A stretch of 64,000 nucleotides of DNA from Bradyrhizobium australiense. Lineage in GTDB: Bacteria; Pseudomonadota; Alphaproteobacteria; Rhizobiales; Xanthobacteraceae. Below are positions 8,202 through 16,872 of this stretch, piece after piece; positions within the stretch are counted from its first letter, which is position 1; each line of letters starts with the position of its first letter. The stretch is taken from positions 496,001-560,000 of the forward strand of contig NZ_JAAVLX010000003.1 in NCBI RefSeq assembly GCF_013114825.1. The letters are read 5' to 3'. The position numbers were made by a program, and so were the translations under genes. The notes under the pieces are model-generated. The model searched no databases, had not been told where the DNA came from, and worked only from the letters and a program-made list of their open reading frames with translations.

Positions 8202-11200
8202 GTGGAGCCAATGCAGCAGATTGCGGACTGGCTCGAAAATCTTGGGCTTGGGCAATACGCGAAGCGTTTTGCCGAGAACGGGATCGATGTCAGTGTCCTT
8301 CCCGAACTAAGGGACGAGGACTTCGATAGACTTGGTGTCCTGCTCGGCCATCGCCGCAAGATGCTTCGCGCTATCGCCGAACTCAACCAGGCCGAATTGA
8401 CAGCGGCTCGGCAGCATGACGCCGAACGACGCCACCTCACCGTTATGTTCTGCGATCTGGTCGGATCGACGGCGCTCTCGGCGCGCCTCGATCCCGAGGA
8501 CATGTGGGAGGTGATCCGCGTCTATCGCGCCGCGTGCGCAAAAGTGATCGCGGCTTATGACGGCGTGATAGCCCGGTTTGTCGGCGACGGAATTCTCGCC
8601 TATTTCGGTTACCCCCGGGCGCACGAGGATGATGCGGAACGCGCAGTGCGCGCCGGCCTCGACATCATCCCCGCAATGAGGCAGCTCGAAACGCGCACGC
8701 AAGGGCGGGTCGACGTGCGGATCGCCATCGCAACGGGTCTTGTAGTGGTCGGTGACCTCACCAGCGGAGGCGCATTCGAAGAACAGGCGATGGTCGGCGA
8801 TACGCCAAATATCGCTGCCCGGCTGCAGAGCCTGGCGGAGCCAGGGGCCGTTGTCGTCGCCGCTTCGACGCGCCAATTGCTTGGCGATCTCTTCACCTTT
8901 CAAAACCTCGGGTATCGCGAGGTCAAGGGGATATCAGAACCTATTGCAGTCTGGGCGGTCGAAGGCGGTGCCGCGTCGGAGAGCCGCTTCGAGGCGGTGC
9001 GCACGGCGCGGTCCATCGGCTTTGTCGGGCGCAAGGCAGAGACCGAATTCGTGCTCGCGCGACAGCAACTGGCGTGGCAGGGCGAGGGTCAGGTGGTGCT
9101 GATTTCCGGTGAGGCCGGGATCGGCAAGTCGCGCCTTGTGGCAACGCTGTGCGAGAGCGCTGCGCTGGGGCGGCACCGCCGGCTGCGGTATCAGTGCTCA
9201 CCCTACCACTCGAACAGCGCGCTTCATCCCTTTGTCGCTCAGCTCGAGCGCGCCGCCGGCATCGGTCCAGAGGACACGTCCGAGCAAAAGCTCGACAAGC
9301 TCGAGGCAATGCTTGCACTCGGAACGCAGCGGGTCGGCAACGCCACGCCGCTCATTGCCGCGCTGCTTTCCATCCCGACCGGCGAGCGCTATCCACCGCT
9401 GGCTTTGAATCCAGTGCAGCAGCGGCGACAGACCTTCGCCGCCCTGCTCGACCAGTTTGAGGGTCTGGCACGGCAGCAGCCACTGCTGATCGTCTGCGAG
9501 GACATGCACTGGGCCGATGCCACAACCCTCGAACTGTTCGATCTCGCCGTCGATCGGATCAGGGGACTGCCGGTGCTCGCGCTCGCGACATTCCGGCCGG
9601 AGTTCGAGCCGCCTTGGGTAGGTCTTGCCAATGTTAGCCTGCTGCGGCTCGATCGGCTTGACCGGCGGGACACGCGCGCACTGGTCGAGCAGGTGACCAT
9701 CGGTCGAGAAATTCCACGCGAGATGATGACGCAGATCGTCGACAAAACGGATGGTGTCCCGCTGTTCGTGGAAGAACTGACCAAGATGGTGTTGGAGTCA
9801 GGACTGCTGGTCGAAAATGACGGCCGCTATCGCTTCGATAGTCCGCTGCCGCCGCTCGCCATTCCCGCGACGCTGCATGACTCGCTTATGGCGCGGCTCG
9901 ATCGGCTGGCGCCGGTGAAGGAGGTAGCGCAGATAGGTGCCGCCATTGGCCGCGACTTCTCATACACGCTGCTGCGATCCGTGGCGGGTCGCGATGATCT
10001 GACGCTGAGTGCTGCTCTGGCGCAACTCGAAGAGGCCGAACTGCTGTTGCGCCACGGCACGCCGCCGGAAGCGACCTATACCTTCAAGCATGCGCTCGTT
10101 CAGGAAACCGCCTACGAGAGCCTGCTCAGGAGCCGGAGGCAACTGCTGCATAGCCACATCGGCGATGTTCTGCGCGAAAAGTTTCCGGTCATCGCCGAGA
10201 CCGAGCCGGAAGTCCTGGCATACCACTTCACTGAGGCGGGCCTGAGCGGAATGGCTGTCGAATGGTGGCGCAAGGCAGGCCAGCAGGCATTAAGACGCTC
10301 GGCATATAACGAGGCAATCGCACATCTCGGCAAGGCGGTTGCCATCGCAGATAGCCTGCCCGACGAGCCGGGCCGAACCATGAACCGGCTGCAGCTTCAA
10401 ATCGCCTATGGCCGCGCGCTGCGAGGCAGCCTTGGCCACAGTGCCCCCGAGACGGTGGCCGCCTGGAAGCGCGCGCGGCAACTCGCAACTGATATCAATG
10501 ATCCGGTCGAACTGGCGCCGATCCATTCGGGCCTGTTCAATGCCTGCCTGACTCACGGCGAGATCGCGCCGATGCGTGACCTGGCGGAGACCATCATGAT
10601 CCTCGCCAGGCAGCGACCGGAATCGCCTGTGGCCGCCGTCCTCGCGCGCTGGACAACCGGCGTGACCTGCTGGTTCGGGGGCGATTACCTGAACGCGCAA
10701 CTGCATCTTGAGCGCGCACTCGCTGCCTATGAGGCCGAACCCAATCCGGCAACCTTCAAGGCGTCGGCGCTGGACCTGCCTTTCGTCATCATGAGGTTTC
10801 TTGCCCTGGTGCTTTGGCCGCTCGGAAAGATTGATCGATCGCGCCGGCTCGCCACCGAAGCGGTGCGTGCCACGGGAGAAACGCGAGCGCTTTCTCAGGC
10901 CAATGCGCTCGTTCACAAGGCCGTCTTCGATGGGCTATGCGGGGGCATGTTGCAGGAAACGGAGACGATTTTGGCTCTCGGGCTCGCCCGGGAGCATACG
11001 ATGCCGTTGTACGTTGCCGCCGGCAGTTACCTGAACGGCCTGGCAAGGTGGCGCGCCGGCGACCGGATGGATGGACTTGCCGAAATGCGCCGGGGCTGGA
11101 CCTTGCTTCACGAGAATGACTGCTACCTTTGCGAGCCATTTTGGGGAATGCAGGTTGCCGTGGCGAATGCGGAAGCCGGGCAGCTTGAGACCGGATTGGA

Positions 11201-11555
11201 AATTTTGCGGGAGCTGATCTCCTGGACAGAACAATCCGGCCAGCATTGGCTCGATGCCGAACTTCATCGTAGTCAGGGTGAGCTGTTGTTGCGGCTTGAT
11301 CCGCCTGATGTGTCCATGGCTGAACACAGCTTCCGTCGCGGCCTGGAAATCGCCCGAGCCCAGCAGACCAGAACTTTCGAGCTGCGCAGCGCAGTCGGAC
11401 TTGCGCAACTCTGCAGGGCATATGGGCGCGAGGGATCAATTTCCGAGGTGCTGGCGCCAATCCTCGTCCATTTCGACGCCGAACAACATCTGCCCGAAAT
11501 CGAACAAGCGGAAGCCTTGCTCAAGGGTGGGTTAGGAGCTCGGTCCAGCATTTAG
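8202..11555 (+). CDS. SAM domain - class III nucleotide cyclase - AAA/NACHT-like ATPase - TPR-like protein
   Basis: 1117 residues. Residues 5-62 look like a SAM domain (IADWLENLGLGQYAKRFAENGID). Residues 77-250 are a class III cyclase domain, with metal-binding Asp85 in FCDLVGST and Asp129 in RFVGDG, and the transition-state pair Asn203/Arg207 in GDTPNIAARLQ. An ATPase follows, with P-loop GEAGIGKS at 303-310 and a Walker B-like CEDMHWAD near 432-439. The remainder is helical and TPR-like. The active-site residues kept suggest real cyclase activity; ligand and product are unknown. The start may be GTG 8202 or ATG 8211; GGTGGAG just before 8211 favours the latter. Confidence 0.9.
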   Translation: MEPMQQIADWLENLGLGQYAKRFAENGIDVSVLPELRDEDFDRLGVLLGHRRKMLRAIAELNQAELTAARQHDAERRHLTVMFCDLVGSTALSARLDPEDMWEVIRVYRAACAKVIAAYDGVIARFVGDGILAYFGYPRAHEDDAERAVRAGLDIIPAMRQLETRTQGRVDVRIAIATGLVVVGDLTSGGAFEEQAMVGDTPNIAARLQSLAEPGAVVVAASTRQLLGDLFTFQNLGYREVKGISEPIAVWAVEGGAASESRFEAVRTARSIGFVGRKAETEFVLARQQLAWQGEGQVVLISGEAGIGKSRLVATLCESAALGRHRRLRYQCSPYHSNSALHPFVAQLERAAGIGPEDTSEQKLDKLEAMLALGTQRVGNATPLIAALLSIPTGERYPPLALNPVQQRRQTFAALLDQFEGLARQQPLLIVCEDMHWADATTLELFDLAVDRIRGLPVLALATFRPEFEPPWVGLANVSLLRLDRLDRRDTRALVEQVTIGREIPREMMTQIVDKTDGVPLFVEELTKMVLESGLLVENDGRYRFDSPLPPLAIPATLHDSLMARLDRLAPVKEVAQIGAAIGRDFSYTLLRSVAGRDDLTLSAALAQLEEAELLLRHGTPPEATYTFKHALVQETAYESLLRSRRQLLHSHIGDVLREKFPVIAETEPEVLAYHFTEAGLSGMAVEWWRKAGQQALRRSAYNEAIAHLGKAVAIADSLPDEPGRTMNRLQLQIAYGRALRGSLGHSAPETVAAWKRARQLATDINDPVELAPIHSGLFNACLTHGEIAPMRDLAETIMILARQRPESPVAAVLARWTTGVTCWFGGDYLNAQLHLERALAAYEAEPNPATFKASALDLPFVIMRFLALVLWPLGKIDRSRRLATEAVRATGETRALSQANALVHKAVFDGLCGGMLQETETILALGLAREHTMPLYVAAGSYLNGLARWRAGDRMDGLAEMRRGWTLLHENDCYLCEPFWGMQVAVANAEAGQLETGLEILRELISWTEQSGQHWLDAELHRSQGELLLRLDPPDVSMAEHSFRRGLEIARAQQTRTFELRSAVGLAQLCRAYGREGSISEVLAPILVHFDAEQHLPEIEQAEALLKGGLGARSSI

Positions 11556-11726
11556 TGATCGTTCTGGTGCGTAGCTGGCCCCGCGCCCTGTCGTTCATTC
11601 CGCTTAGCGGAAAACACGACAGAGCCCGCGCTGTCCTCCGCCTTGCCGCTAATGATGCCATGCGGCATGATCGTGCAGACAATTCAAAGCCGCTGGCAAT
11701 GCGGCGCGTGCACAGGGAGAAACTCC

Positions 11727-12935
11727 ATGAAGAGAGCCGTGACGGCCGTTTTCGCCGCCGCGCTGGCGATGTCGGCGACGGCGGCAATGGCGCAAGGCAA
11801 GCCGCCGCTCAAGCTCGGCGGCATTCTCGATATGTCCGGGCTTTATGCCGACATCACCGGGCCGGGCTCGGAGACTGCCGCGAAGATGGCAGTGGAGGAT
11901 TTTGGCGGCGAGGTGCTGGGGCGCAAGGTCGAGATCGTCGCGGCCGATCATCTCAACAAGGCCGACCTCGCGGCCAGTATCGCGCGCGACATGCTCGACA
12001 ATCAGGGCGTCGAGATGCTGTACGACGTGGCAGCGTCGGCGACTGCGCTCGCCGCCGGCGAGATTGCGAAAGCGCGCAACAAGATCGTGATGTATAGCGG
12101 CCCGGCGTCAATCCGGCTGAGCAACGAGGCCTGCGGGCCCTACACCGTGCACTATTCCTACGACACCTTTGCGCAGGCCAACGTCACCGGGCTCGCCACG
12201 GTTAAATCCGGCTTCGACACTTGGTTCTTCCTCACCGCCGATTATGCCTTCGGCCAGGACCTGGAAAAGGACACCACCAATGTGGTGGTGAAAGCCGGCG
12301 GCAAGGTGCTCGGCAGCGTCAAGCATCCGCTCAATACGTCGGACTTCTCCTCGTTCCTGCTGCAGGCGCAGAGCTCAAAGGCTAAAGTCGTGGGTCTTGC
12401 CAATGCCGGCGGCGACACCATCAACGCGATCAAGCAGGCGGCGGAATTTGGGCTCACCAAGAGCGGCGGTCAAAAGCTTTCGCCGCTGCTCGCCTTCGTC
12501 ACCGACATCGACAGCGTCGGGCTGGAAACGGCGCAGGGGCTGTTGCTGGCCGAAGCCTTCTATTGGGACCTCAACGACGACACCCGCGCGTTCTCAAAAC
12601 GCTTCATGGAACGCGTCAAGCGGCCGCCGACCGCGGCGCAGGCCAGCGTCTACTCTTCCGTCCTTCACTATTTGAAAGCCGTGAAGGCCGCGGGCACCAC
12701 GGACGCGGCCGCGGTGATGAAGGTGATGAAGGAGACGCCGGTCAACGACATGTTCGCCAGGAACGGGCGGATTCGCGAGGATGGCCGCATGGTGCACGAC
12801 ATGTATCTGTTCGAGGTCAAGAAGCCGTCGGAGTCCAAAGCGCGCTGGGATTACTACAAGCTCCTGGCCACCATCCCCGGCAACGAGGCATTCCAGCCGC
12901 TGGAAGCCTCGCGTTGTCCGCTGGTGAAGAAATGA
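11727..12935 (+). CDS. ABC transporter substrate-binding protein, branched-chain amino acid/aromatic acid (LivK-like) type
   Basis: 402 residues from ATG 11727, preceded by AGGGAGA. The signal peptide ends TAAMAQG and the mature protein begins PLKLGGILDMSGLYADITGPGSE, the usual opening of type I periplasmic receptors (Peripla_BP_6). No permease or ATPase genes adjoin it. It is followed by acyl-CoA catabolic genes, a context in which such receptors commonly bind aromatic or alicyclic acids. The ligand is therefore inferred to be a carboxylic acid and not proven. A repeat element separates it from the next gene. Confidence 0.88.
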   Translation: MKRAVTAVFAAALAMSATAAMAQGKPPLKLGGILDMSGLYADITGPGSETAAKMAVEDFGGEVLGRKVEIVAADHLNKADLAASIARDMLDNQGVEMLYDVAASATALAAGEIAKARNKIVMYSGPASIRLSNEACGPYTVHYSYDTFAQANVTGLATVKSGFDTWFFLTADYAFGQDLEKDTTNVVVKAGGKVLGSVKHPLNTSDFSSFLLQAQSSKAKVVGLANAGGDTINAIKQAAEFGLTKSGGQKLSPLLAFVTDIDSVGLETAQGLLLAEAFYWDLNDDTRAFSKRFMERVKRPPTAAQASVYSSVLHYLKAVKAAGTTDAAAVMKVMKETPVNDMFARNGRIREDGRMVHDMYLFEVKKPSESKARWDYYKLLATIPGNEAFQPLEASRCPLVKK

Positions 12936-12955
12936 CGGAGTGACGAAGTCACGCA

Positions 12956-13056
12956 GTCACCCCGGGGCGATGCGAAGCATCGAACCATGATGCGCAATTG
13001 CGCATTTGAGGATATCGAGATTCCGGGTCTGGTCCTTCGGACCATCCCGGAATGAC
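12956..13056. repeat. GTCATTCCGGG-type mosaic palindrome
   Basis: It begins GTCACCCCGGGG and ends CCCGGAATGAC, with internal hairpins such as GATGCGAAGCATCG and TGCGCAATTGCGCA. The same family lies at 19012, 21584, 43234, 60271 and 63763. It ends 36 bases before the crotonase start. Confidence 0.85.
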
Positions 13057-13092
13057 GCCGACAACAAACCAACAACAACGAAAGCACGACAG

Positions 13093-13887
13093 ATGAGCAC
13101 AAACGAAATGGTCCTCCAGAAGTTCGAACAAGGCTTGCTCACCATCACCATGAACCGCCCCGACCGGCGCAATGCGCTCAATCCGGACATGACGCGCGGG
13201 CTGGTGGAGGCGGCGCGGCGGGCGGCGGAGGATCACGAGGTGCGTGCGGTGCTGATCAAGGGCGCCGGCGGCACGTTCTGCGTCGGCGGCGACGTCAAGT
13301 CGATGGCGGAGGGCAGGACGCCGCTCGGCTTCGAGGCCAAGATGGCCAATCTGCGCCGCGGCATGGAAGTGTCGCGCATCCTGCACCAGATGCCGAAGCC
13401 TGTCGTGGCGCAGCTCGACGGCGCCGCCGCGGGCGCCGGGCTTTCGATCGCGCTGTCCTGCGACCTGCGCGTCGCCAGCGCCTCCTGCAAGATCACGACC
13501 GCGTTCGCCAAGGTCGGATTATCAGGGGATTACGGCGGCACCTATTTCCTTACCCAGATGCTCGGCAGCGCCAAGGCGCGCGAGCTCTATCTGACCTCGC
13601 CGGTGCTGAGCGCGACGGAGGCCTACAATCTCGGCATGGTGACAAAGGTGGTGCCGGACGCCGAGATCGATGCCGAGGCGCACGATCTCGCGATGTCGCT
13701 GGCGCAGGGGCCATCGGTGACGCTGGGCTACATCAAGCGCAACATCAACAACGCCGAAACGATGTCGCTGGAAGCCTGTTTCGATGCCGAAGCGATCCAT
13801 CATTCGCGCGCCGGCGACACCGCCGATCACAAGGAAGCCGCGAAAGCGTTTGTCGAGAAGCGCAAGCCGGTATTTCAGGGACATTGA
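13093..13887 (+). CDS. Enoyl-CoA hydratase/isomerase family protein
   Basis: 264 residues. ATG 13093 was chosen because upstream codons translate the repeat element. The crotonase fold shows the oxyanion-hole segments GGTFCVGGDVKSM and GAAAGAGLSIALSCDLRVA. At the place where classical hydratases carry a catalytic Glu before the PGxGG-like loop, this protein reads FAKVGLSGDYGGTYF, with Asp in the loop, as in PaaG-type isomerases. It may therefore be an isomerase rather than a hydratase. It overlaps nothing, but the VOC gene begins one base after its stop, so the two are probably co-translated. Confidence 0.9.
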   Translation: MSTNEMVLQKFEQGLLTITMNRPDRRNALNPDMTRGLVEAARRAAEDHEVRAVLIKGAGGTFCVGGDVKSMAEGRTPLGFEAKMANLRRGMEVSRILHQMPKPVVAQLDGAAAGAGLSIALSCDLRVASASCKITTAFAKVGLSGDYGGTYFLTQMLGSAKARELYLTSPVLSATEAYNLGMVTKVVPDAEIDAEAHDLAMSLAQGPSVTLGYIKRNINNAETMSLEACFDAEAIHHSRAGDTADHKEAAKAFVEKRKPVFQGH

Positions 13888-13888
13888 T

Positions 13889-14653
13889 ATGGCCGAATAT
13901 CTCAGGCTGCGGCAGATCTGCCTGGTGGCGCCGAACCTCGCGCCCGTAATCTCGGACATTTCCGAAATCATGGGCCTCAACGTGTGCTACCGCGACGGCA
14001 ACGTCGCCAAATACGGGCTGGAGAATGCGCTGCTGCCGGTCGACACCATTTTGCTGGAAGTGGTGGCGCCGACGCAAGCTGGCACCGCGGCGGGACGCTT
14101 CCTCGACAAGACCGGCGGCCGCGGCGGTTATATGGCGATCTTCTGCTGCGACGATCCCGACGCGCGCGGCAAGCACGCCAACGCGATCGGCGTGCGCACC
14201 GCGAACGTGATCACGCACGCGCCCTATCACGGCGTGCAATTGCACCCGCGCGATTGCCGCGCCGCCTTCATCGAGTTCAATCACACCGACGACAGCGACG
14301 ATGTGCTGGGGCCCTATCCGCCGGCCGGGCCGGATTGGCAGAAGGCGATCCGCAAGGACGTGACGCAGGCGCTGACGAAAGTCGAGATGCAGAGCCCGGA
14401 TCCGCGAGGACTCGCGGAGCATTGGGGGAAGATTTTGGGTATTGCTGTAGCCGGGAATGCGAGCGGCGACCCTGAGCTGAAATTGCCTAATGCCAGCTTC
14501 CGCTTCGTCGAGGGCGCGAGCGATCTGATGAGCGGATTGACGTTCAAGGTCGCCGATGTCGCCAAGGTGCGGGATGCTGCCAAGGCGAAGGGATGCAAGG
14601 TATCAGGCAATACTTTCGATCTTTGCGGCGTGACCTTCAGCCTGTTGGCGTGA
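13889..14653 (+). CDS. VOC-superfamily protein, two-domain
   Basis: 254 residues. The start ATG 13889 follows the crotonase stop by one base, indicating translational coupling. The N-terminal half (LRQICLVAPNLAPVISDISEIMGLNVCYRD) and the C-terminal half (MQSPDPRGLAEHWGKILGI) look like two tandem VOC modules. Such paired modules can bind a metal or an acyl-CoA-like ligand, but no complete metal triad can be assigned by eye. Being coupled to a crotonase, it probably acts on or senses an intermediate of the same acyl-CoA pathway. Confidence 0.8.
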   Translation: MAEYLRLRQICLVAPNLAPVISDISEIMGLNVCYRDGNVAKYGLENALLPVDTILLEVVAPTQAGTAAGRFLDKTGGRGGYMAIFCCDDPDARGKHANAIGVRTANVITHAPYHGVQLHPRDCRAAFIEFNHTDDSDDVLGPYPPAGPDWQKAIRKDVTQALTKVEMQSPDPRGLAEHWGKILGIAVAGNASGDPELKLPNASFRFVEGASDLMSGLTFKVADVAKVRDAAKAKGCKVSGNTFDLCGVTFSLLA

Positions 14654-14663
14654 GGCGATGCCA

Positions 14664-14818
14664 CTTCCCCTCTCCCCTTGTGGGAGAGGGTGGATCGCCG
14701 GCGCGAAGCGGCGGCGAGACGGGTGAGGGGTTCTCTCCGCAAACACGGACCTCTCACGCGGAGAGAACCCCCTCATCCGGCGCTGCGCGCCACCTTCTCC
14801 CGCAAGGGGGAGAAGGGA
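14664..14818. repeat. Composite palindrome, CTCTCCCC/CTTCTCCC family
   Basis: The element fills the gap between two convergent genes. It starts CCCCTCTCCCCTTGTGGGAGAGG, has an inner pair GGGGTTCTCTCC / GGAGAGAACCCC, and ends CTTCTCCCGCAAGGGGGAGAAG. It could fold into one long imperfect hairpin and act as a bidirectional RNA end; that is inference. Confidence 0.8.
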
Positions 14819-14837
14819 AGATGAGAGCCGCGCGAAA

Positions 14838-15638
14838 TCACCTACCCTTGAAATTCGCCGCCCTTCGTTCGGCGGTGGCCTTGACGCCTTCCTTGAAATC
14901 TTCCGTCGCGCGCAGTTTGGTCTGTTCGGCGAGTTCGTGGTTGGTGGCGGCCATCACGCGGTCGGCGAGGCCGGCGCGCATGGTGGCACGGGTCGAGATC
15001 AGGCCGAGCGGGGAGCATTCGGCGATTTCTGCGGCGAGCTTCATCGCCTCAGCGCGCACCTGGTCCTGTGGCACGCAGACATTGGCGAGGCCCATCCTTG
15101 TGGCTTCCTCGCCGGTGACGCGGCGGCTGGTGTAGAAAATCAATTCCGCATTGTTGCGGCCAACCAGCTCGGGAAGGGTCGTGGTCAGGCCAAAACCCGG
15201 ATGAAAGCCGAGCTTGGTGAAGTTCGCGGCAAAACGCGCTTCGGGGCAGGTGACGCGGAAGTCGGCGGACACGGCCAACCCCAACCCGCCGCCGATGGCG
15301 GCGCCGTGAACGGCTGCGACGATCGGCTTCTTGTTGCGGAAGATGCGCACGGCCTGGACGTAGAGATGGTTGATCGGCAGGTTCGCCGCCGGATCCTTTT
15401 GCGCGTTCGCTTCCTGCTCCTGCCGCTTCGGATCGGAGAAATCGGCGCCGGCGCAGAACGCCTTGCCTTGCGCGGCGAGCACCGAAGCGCGGATTTCGAT
15501 ATCATTGTCGAACTCCTCCAGCGCATCCGCGATCTGGTTGATCAGCGAGACGTCGAAGAAGTTCAGCGGGGGCTTTCGGATTTCGATCAGGCCGACATGG
15601 CCATGCTTTTCGACGCTGATATCAGTGTATTTGGTCAT
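14838..15638 (-). CDS. Enoyl-CoA hydratase/isomerase family protein
   Basis: 266 residues, third gene of a minus-strand operon with the two acyl-CoA dehydrogenases. The crotonase segments GKAFCAGADFSD and GAAIGGGLGLAVSADFRVT form the CoA-binding and oxyanion region. The position of the usual catalytic Glu reads NFTKLGFHPGFGLT, so the residue is not Glu, and the exact reaction (hydration, isomerisation or ring hydrolysis) is open. Spacing to the upstream dehydrogenase is about 39 bases. The operon points to beta-oxidation of a ring-derived or branched acyl-CoA. Confidence 0.9.
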   Translation of the reverse strand: MTKYTDISVEKHGHVGLIEIRKPPLNFFDVSLINQIADALEEFDNDIEIRASVLAAQGKAFCAGADFSDPKRQEQEANAQKDPAANLPINHLYVQAVRIFRNKKPIVAAVHGAAIGGGLGLAVSADFRVTCPEARFAANFTKLGFHPGFGLTTTLPELVGRNNAELIFYTSRRVTGEEATRMGLANVCVPQDQVRAEAMKLAAEIAECSPLGLISTRATMRAGLADRVMAATNHELAEQTKLRATEDFKEGVKATAERRAANFKGR

Positions 15639-15677
15639 GCGGTTTCCTCGTTGAATCAGTGCAAGCCAGGCCGCGCG

Positions 15678-16838
15678 CTAGCGCAATCCGAGCCCTCGGG
15701 CGATGATGCCGCGCAGCACTTCGGTGGTGCCGCCCTGGATCGTCAGCTTGGGCGCGGTCTTGATGGCGAAGTCGAGCTGCTTTTCCAGCGTCTCGCGGTT
15801 GGTGGCGGTCTCCTCGACAAAGGCGGCGAGCTCGCGCACGCGGTGCGGCAATTGCTGTTCCCAGATCGTGCCGATGTCCTTGACGATGGACGCCTCGACC
15901 ACCGGCTCCTTGCCGGCCTGAAGCATGCCCGCCACCGAAACCGACATGCGCCGCATCGTGTGCACCTGCGCCACCAGCCGCCCGATGCCTTCGGCGCTGC
16001 GGGTGTCCGGGTTGCTGCCGACAGCGCGGACCAGTTCAGTCAGCACGTAGTAGGTTTCCAGAAAGCGTTCGGGGCCGGACCGTTCATACGCGAGCTCGGA
16101 GGTCGCCTGTTTCCAGGCGCCGTCGACTTCGCCGAGCACGTGGTCCTCGGGAATGAAGTGATCGGTGAACACGACCTCGTTGAATTCATACTGTCCGGTG
16201 ATCTGGCCGATCGGGTTCACCTGGATTCCCGGCTGCTTCATCTTGACCAGAAATTGCGTCAGGCCATGGCGGCGGTTTTCCTTCGTCGGGGGCGAGGTAC
16301 GGAAAATCGCAATCATGTAGTCGGCGATATGGGCCGAGGAAGTCCAGATCTTGGTGCCGTTGATCAGGTAGCCGCCGTCGGTTTTTGTCGCGCGGGTTTG
16401 CGCCGCGAACAGATCGGAGCCGGAGTTCGGCTCGCTCATGCCGATCGCAAAACAGATCTCGCCGCGGCAGATGCGCGGCAGGATCTCCATCTTGATGTGC
16501 TCGGGCGCGTATTTCAAAAGCACCGGACCGCTCTGGCGGTCGGCGACGAAGAAGCGGCGCGTCGGCGCATTCGCGACGCGCATTTCCTCGGTCACCACAT
16601 AGCGCTCGAGGAACGAGCGCTCGTGGCCGCCATATTTCTTTGGCCAGGTCATGCCGAGCCAGCCGCGCGCGCCGACCTTGCGGGAGAATTCCGGAACGTC
16701 GGTATCTTCTCGGTTCGGCTTGTGCGGATCGAAGGTGCCGGCGGCGATTTCCTCGGCAAGGAAGGCGCGCACCTCCTTGCGCAACTGCTCGCATTCGCTC
16801 GGCAGGCGGATCGGATCGAAACGGAGGGCTGCGGTCAT
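15678..16838 (-). CDS. Acyl-CoA dehydrogenase, large partner
   Basis: 386 residues. It carries the FAD/acyl-CoA signatures CFAIGMSEPNSGSDLFAAQTRA and NGTKIWTSSAHIAD, and ends IQGGTTEVLRGIIARGLGLR as in the family. It is 34 bases downstream of a second, shorter dehydrogenase. Paired large and small acyl-CoA dehydrogenases encoded side by side often form heteromers, as in PimC/PimD for pimeloyl-CoA or FadE26/27 for sterol side chains. The pair here probably oxidises a dicarboxylic, alicyclic or branched acyl-CoA in the cytoplasm, but the substrate is not readable from sequence. Confidence 0.92.
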   Translation of the reverse strand: MTAALRFDPIRLPSECEQLRKEVRAFLAEEIAAGTFDPHKPNREDTDVPEFSRKVGARGWLGMTWPKKYGGHERSFLERYVVTEEMRVANAPTRRFFVADRQSGPVLLKYAPEHIKMEILPRICRGEICFAIGMSEPNSGSDLFAAQTRATKTDGGYLINGTKIWTSSAHIADYMIAIFRTSPPTKENRRHGLTQFLVKMKQPGIQVNPIGQITGQYEFNEVVFTDHFIPEDHVLGEVDGAWKQATSELAYERSGPERFLETYYVLTELVRAVGSNPDTRSAEGIGRLVAQVHTMRRMSVSVAGMLQAGKEPVVEASIVKDIGTIWEQQLPHRVRELAAFVEETATNRETLEKQLDFAIKTAPKLTIQGGTTEVLRGIIARGLGLR

Positions 16839-16872
16839 TATCGTTCTCTATGCAGGCAAAGCGATGTGAAAC

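Noticed and set aside
13006..13092. N-terminal extension of the crotonase at 13093
   Set aside because: The extra codons are the translation of a palindromic repeat and have no ribosome site.
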